From: an uncultured Alistipes sp.
Lineage (GTDB): Bacteria; Bacteroidota; Bacteroidia; Bacteroidales; Rikenellaceae
Reading direction: 5' to 3'
Assembly: GCA_938014215.1 (NCBI GenBank)
Contig: CALLRW010000016.1
Span: 62,001 to 126,000 of the forward strand
Length of the DNA: 64,000 nucleotides
In this document: one piece after another, positions 60,523 through 64,000 of the stretch
How the letters are laid out: every line of letters starts with the position of its first letter
How positions within the stretch are numbered: position 1 is the stretch's first letter
The notes under the pieces: generated by a model
Databases searched by the model: none
The model's input: only the letters and a program-made list of their open reading frames with translations
Told to the model about the DNA's origin: nothing
Translations under genes and position numbers: made by a program

Positions 60523-62286
60523 TTATTTGGAGGCCTCGGGCTTGCGCAGGTCGAGGTAGAGCTCGTCGAGCTGCGACTGGTCGATGAAGTTCGGCGCGTC
60601 GAGCATCATGTCGCGGCCGGCGTTGTTCTTCGGGAAGGCGATGTAGTCGCGGATCGAGTCCGAACCCCCGAACAGGGCGCACAGACGGTCGAATCCGAAG
60701 GCCAGACCTCCGTGAGGGGGTGCCCCGTACTTGAAGGCGTTCATCAGGAAGCCGAAGCGGGCCTGCGCCTGTTCGGGCGTGAAGCCCAGCAGTTCGAACA
60801 TCTTCTCCTGGAGTTTCGAGTCGTGGATACGGATCGAGCCGCCGCCGATCTCCGTACCGTTGCAGACGAAGTCGTAGGCATTGGCGCGCACGCGGCCCGG
60901 ATCGCTGTCGAGGAACTCGATGTCCTCGGGTTTGGGCGAGGTGAAGGGGTGGTGTACGGCGTAGAAACGCTGCGTTTCGTCGTCCCACTCGAAGAGCGGG
61001 AAGTCCACCACCCACAGCGGGGCGAACTTCTTCGGGTCGCGCAGACCCAGCTGCTGGGCCACCTCCAGACGCAGGGCGCACAGCTGCGTGAGCACCTTGA
61101 ACTTCTTGCCGCAGAGGATGAAGACCATGTCACCGGCCTTGGCGCCGCAGCGCTCGGCCATGGCACGCACCTCCTCGGGCGAGTAGAACTTGTCGATCGA
61201 CGACTTCACGCCGCCTTCGGCCTCCATGCGGATCCAGATCAGACCCTTGGCGCCGATCTGCTGCCGCTTGACGAACTCCGTCAGTGCATCGATCTGCTTG
61301 CGGGTGTAGGTTGCGCAGCCCGGGGCGGCGAAACCGGTGATGTATTCGGCCTGGTCGAAGACCGAGAATCCGTGGCCCTTGGCCAGCTCGGTCAGGTCGG
61401 CGAACTCCATGCCGAAGCGCAGGTCGGGCTTGTCCGAACCGTACTTCTCCATCGCCTCGATCCACGGCATGCGGCGCAGCGGCTCGGTGAACTCGATGCC
61501 CAGCACGGTCTTGAACATGTGTTTGGCCCAGCGCTCGAAGACCTCCAGTACGTCCTCCTGCTCGACGAACGACATCTCGCAGTCGATCTGCGTGAATTCG
61601 GGCTGACGGTCGGCGCGCAGGTCCTCGTCGCGGAAGCAGCGCACGATCTGGAAATACTTGTCGTAGCCGGCCACCATCAGCAGCTGCTTGAGGATCTGCG
61701 GCGACTGCGGCAGGGCGTAGAACTGGTTGGGCGACATGCGGCTCGGAACGACGAAGTCGCGGGCGCCCTCCGGCGTCGAGGCGACCAGATAGGGGGTCTC
61801 GATCTCGAGGAAGCCCTCGTCCGAGAGGAAGCGGCGGATCTCCTGGGCCATCTTGTGGCGCAGGATCAGGTTGCGCTGCAGGGGCGGACGGCGCAGGTCG
61901 AGGTAGCGGTACTTCATGCGCAGGTCGTCGCCGCCGTCCGAGACCTCTTCGATCGTAAAGGGCGGGACTTCGGCCTCGTGGAGTACGGTGATGCGGCGGG
62001 CCGAGACTTCGATGTCGCCGGTTGCCATTTTGGGGTTCTTCGACTCGCGCTCGACGACCTCGCCCTCGACCTGGATGACCCATTCGCGGCCGATGCGCGA
62101 GGCGGTCTCACGGGCCTCGGCGGGGGAGTGCTCCTCGACGACGATCTGCGTCAGGCCGTAGCGGTCGCGCAGGTCGATGAAGGTCATGGCGCCGAGGTTT
62201 CTGACTTTCTGCACCCACCCGGCCAGGGTGACGGTTTCGTGGACGTTGCAGGCCCGAAGGCACCCGCAAGTATGAGTTCTGTACAT
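60523..62286 (-). CDS. aspS: Aspartyl-tRNA synthetase
   Basis: Class II synthetase charging tRNA-Asp. 587 aa from the ATG at 62286 (MYRTHTCGCLRACNVHETVT). Domains: N-terminal OB-fold anticodon-binding (GWVQKVRNLGAMTFIDLRD), class II motif 1, motif 2 (FRDEDLRADRQPEFTQID), the bacterial GAD insertion, and motif 3 (GGLAFGFDRLCALFGG). The length and GAD domain mark the bacterial type. Divergent from tadA; its 3' UTR carries the 44-nt repeats. Confidence 0.97.
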   Translation of the reverse strand: MYRTHTCGCLRACNVHETVTLAGWVQKVRNLGAMTFIDLRDRYGLTQIVVEEHSPAEARETASRIGREWVIQVEGEVVERESKNPKMATGDIEVSARRITVLHEAEVPPFTIEEVSDGGDDLRMKYRYLDLRRPPLQRNLILRHKMAQEIRRFLSDEGFLEIETPYLVASTPEGARDFVVPSRMSPNQFYALPQSPQILKQLLMVAGYDKYFQIVRCFRDEDLRADRQPEFTQIDCEMSFVEQEDVLEVFERWAKHMFKTVLGIEFTEPLRRMPWIEAMEKYGSDKPDLRFGMEFADLTELAKGHGFSVFDQAEYITGFAAPGCATYTRKQIDALTEFVKRQQIGAKGLIWIRMEAEGGVKSSIDKFYSPEEVRAMAERCGAKAGDMVFILCGKKFKVLTQLCALRLEVAQQLGLRDPKKFAPLWVVDFPLFEWDDETQRFYAVHHPFTSPKPEDIEFLDSDPGRVRANAYDFVCNGTEIGGGSIRIHDSKLQEKMFELLGFTPEQAQARFGFLMNAFKYGAPPHGGLAFGFDRLCALFGGSDSIRDYIAFPKNNAGRDMMLDAPNFIDQSQLDELYLDLRKPEASK

Positions 62287-62339
62287 GACGTGTAGGTTTG
62301 TTTGTCTGTCGTGAAAGTTCGTTTGTTTCAAACAACCCA

Positions 62340-62347
62340 CAAAGGTA
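62340..62347 (-). promoter_or_regulatory. -7 promoter element of aspS
   Basis: Minus strand TACCTTTG, exact TAnnTTTG, 53 nt before the start codon. The rest of the 234-nt divergent gap (62287-62520) holds no gene; the open frames across it are continuations of the tadA frame. Confidence 0.6.
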
Positions 62348-62520
62348 ATAACTTTTGCGGAGAAAAAGGCCCGCATGCTCAAAAAAAAGGGGCGGGGCCG
62401 ATGCGGCTGCCGCTCTGCGGGGGCTTCGCGGGGCGGCCGGAGGTGTCGGGAACGGGGAGGGCTGTGCACCGGGAATTTGCAAATCCGGGAAAAAATCGCG
62501 TTTTTTGCAGAAAAATCCCC

Positions 62521-62967
62521 ATGGATCAGCGACAAATTGACGAAAAATTCATGCGCCTCGCACTAAACGAGGCCCGCAAAGCGTTAGAGCAGCAGGAGGT
62601 CCCGATCGGGGCGGTGGTCGTCAGCGGCGAAACCGTCGTCGGCCGCGGCCACAACCTCGTCGAGACGCTGTCCGACCCGACGGCCCATGCCGAGATGCAG
62701 GCCCTGACGGCCGCCGCCTCGACACTCGGCGGCAAGTATCTGCAGAAGTGTACGTTGTACGTGACGGTCGAACCGTGCATCATGTGTGCCGGAGCGATTG
62801 CCTGGGCGCAGATCGGTCGCGTGGTCTGGGGCGCCGACGACCCCAAGCGCGGTTACCGCATCTACAGCGAGCGGGTTTTCCACCCGAAAACGCAGCTCGA
62901 ACGGGGGGTGCTGGCCGCCGAGTGTGAGACGTTGATGACCTCTTTTTTCGCCTCGCTGCGGAATTAG
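62521..62967 (+). CDS. tadA: tRNA-specific adenosine deaminase
   Basis: Deaminates A34 to inosine in the tRNA-Arg anticodon. 148 aa from the ATG at 62521 (MDQRQIDEKFMRLALNEARK). The zinc site is TAHAEMQAL (catalytic HAE) and VEPCIMCAGAI (PCxxC). Upstream in-frame codons lie in the divergent promoter region and are not conserved. A guanine-deaminase-like relative is possible but the length and motifs favour TadA. Confidence 0.9.
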   Translation: MDQRQIDEKFMRLALNEARKALEQQEVPIGAVVVSGETVVGRGHNLVETLSDPTAHAEMQALTAAASTLGGKYLQKCTLYVTVEPCIMCAGAIAWAQIGRVVWGADDPKRGYRIYSERVFHPKTQLERGVLAAECETLMTSFFASLRN

Positions 62968-62968
62968 A

Positions 62969-63001
62969 TTTGGCAAAAGCGGAAATTTTTTTGTATTTTT
63001 G
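62969..63001 (+). promoter_or_regulatory. Promoter of the TPR protein gene
   Basis: TTTG (62969-62972), a 21-nt spacer and TATTTTTG (62994-63001), starting right after the tadA stop. The leader is about 120 nt and contains the 10-nt palindrome GGTCCGGACC (63039-63048). Confidence 0.7.
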
Positions 63002-63124
63002 TCACCATGGCGTCCGGGAGGTGCCTCGGTGACCGAAAGGTCCGGACCATTCTCCGCATGCGCGGCGCCGCTACCTTTCGAACCTTCGAGACCACAAAAA
63101 CTCAAATAAAACAATAAAAGAACC

Positions 63125-64000
63125 ATGAAAAAGATTTTTGTTTCGGCCCTGGCTCTGATGGCGGCCATGTCGCTTTCGGCGCAGGATGTTACGACGATTT
63201 TCAACGAGGCAGGTGCGGCGTTCAACGCCAAGGATTTTGCCGGCGCAGCCGCCAAGTTCGAACAGGTGATCGACCTCGGTATGGACAATGAGGAGGCTGC
63301 CGCACAGGTCGCTACGGCCAAGTCGACGCTCCCCAAATGCTACTTCTACCTGGGTGGCGCCGCCATCAAGACGAAGAACTACGACGAGGCGCTGAAGAAC
63401 TTCGAGAAGTCGGCCGAGCTGGCCGAGCTCTACGGCGACATGACCCAGATGGGCAAGTCGAACGGTTGGGTGGCCAAGATCTACCAGCTGCAGGGCGGTG
63501 AGGCCTTCAACAACAAGGACTACGTGACCGCTGCCGGCATCTTCGAGAAGGGCTACAAGGCCGATCCCGACAACACGGCCATGGCGCTGAACCTGGCGAT
63601 GAGCTACTGCGAGATGGGCGAGTACGAGAAGGGTATGGACATCTACGAGGCCATTGCCGCCAAGACCCACCCGAAATATGCCGACGATGCGGCTACGGCC
63701 AAGAAGATGATGGCCCTCTACACGAACAACAAGGTGGCCGAACTGCAGCAGGCCGGTGATTTCGACGGTATCATCACGATGGCCGATGCCCAGCTGGAGA
63801 AGAACCCCACCAGCGCTCTGTTCCAGAACGTGCGCCTGCAGGCCTATGCCAACAAGAAGGCTTACGACAAGGTGATCGAGCTGGGTCAGGCTGCTGCCGA
63901 CGCTCAGACCGAGGAGGAGGACCGCAGCCTGATGTACTACCTGCTGGGTGCCGCCTACAACGCCAAGGAGATGAAGCCGCAGGCCATTGTCGCCTTCCAG
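63125..64000 (+). CDS. Exported tetratricopeptide-repeat protein (3' end cut by window)
   Basis: 292 codons are visible to the window edge. The signal peptide is MKKIFVSALALMAAMSLSAQ. It is followed by TPR-type helical repeats, e.g. AGAAFNAKDFAGAAAKFEQV, KTKNYDEALKNFEKSAELAE, KDYVTAAGIFEKGYKADPDN and ANKKAYDKVIELGQAAADAQ. Codon use is strongly biased, suggesting high expression, and the promoter is a good match. Probably a periplasmic scaffold; partners unknown. Confidence 0.85.
   Translation, partial: MKKIFVSALALMAAMSLSAQDVTTIFNEAGAAFNAKDFAGAAAKFEQVIDLGMDNEEAAAQVATAKSTLPKCYFYLGGAAIKTKNYDEALKNFEKSAELAELYGDMTQMGKSNGWVAKIYQLQGGEAFNNKDYVTAAGIFEKGYKADPDNTAMALNLAMSYCEMGEYEKGMDIYEAIAAKTHPKYADDAATAKKMMALYTNNKVAELQQAGDFDGIITMADAQLEKNPTSALFQNVRLQAYANKKAYDKVIELGQAAADAQTEEEDRSLMYYLLGAAYNAKEMKPQAIVAFQ

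Overview
The window is a high-G+C chromosome segment of a Bacteroidota bacterium. Reasons: the vegetative sigma factor is the short Bacteroidota type; promoters have the TAnnTTTG -7 element with a TTG about 19-21 nt upstream instead of -10/-35 boxes; Shine-Dalgarno sequences are mostly absent; and the gene content includes a V-type ATPase operon with DUF2764, DUF4301, GldH-like and PSP1/RicT-type proteins, and type V (fimbrillin) pilus lipoproteins. The G+C (visibly around 60% or more in genes) together with this content points to an Alistipes-like member of the Rikenellaceae. That assignment is inference; no rRNA is present.

Layout. 1-3.4 kb (-): murB-tilS-holA, with holA cut by the window edge. 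3.5-4.9 kb (+): DUF4301. 5.0-5.6 kb (-): Crp/Fnr regulator, divergent from a four-gene surface-lipoprotein operon at 5.9-13.3 kb (+). That operon encodes a metzincin-motif lipoprotein, two large tip-like fimbrial lipoproteins and a 300-aa stalk-like fimbrillin. 13.5-21.0 kb (+): V-ATPase operon E-DUF2764-A-B-D-I-K. 21.7-23.8 kb (-): a large lipoprotein with a frameshift in its signal peptide. 24.3-33.3 kb (-): glutaminyl cyclase, metH, metF, M20 amidohydrolase and rnr. 33.4-43.2 kb (+): tig, clpP, clpX, tkt, metK, htrA and rpoD. 43.5-49.9 kb: ung (-), alkaline phosphatase (+), blaI-M56 peptidase-triple TonB protein (-), trmB (-). 50.2-62.3 kb (-): ricT-gldH, a MATE transporter, yfcE-clpC, a lower-G+C aspartyl protease/PDZ protein, rarA and aspS. 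62.5-64 kb (+): tadA and a truncated TPR protein.

How the parts fit. metH and metF make methionine and metK converts it to SAM; the metK leader matches the SAM-II riboswitch. ClpX and a ClpC-type unfoldase could both feed the ClpP encoded here, and trigger factor sits beside them. The c-ring protein carries the known Na+-ligand residues, so the V-ATPase probably moves sodium. The Crp-flanked pilus operon gives an anchor/stalk/tip-like set.

The most unusual signal is non-coding. Five 3' intergenic regions each hold a different G+C-rich tandem minisatellite: 65 nt plus 18 nt; 10 nt x20; 10 nt x7; 16 nt x5; 44 nt x4-5. In three cases the array lies between a stop codon and the likely terminator, so it would be transcribed as 3' UTR. 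No tRNA, rRNA, insertion sequence, prophage or CRISPR array was recognised.
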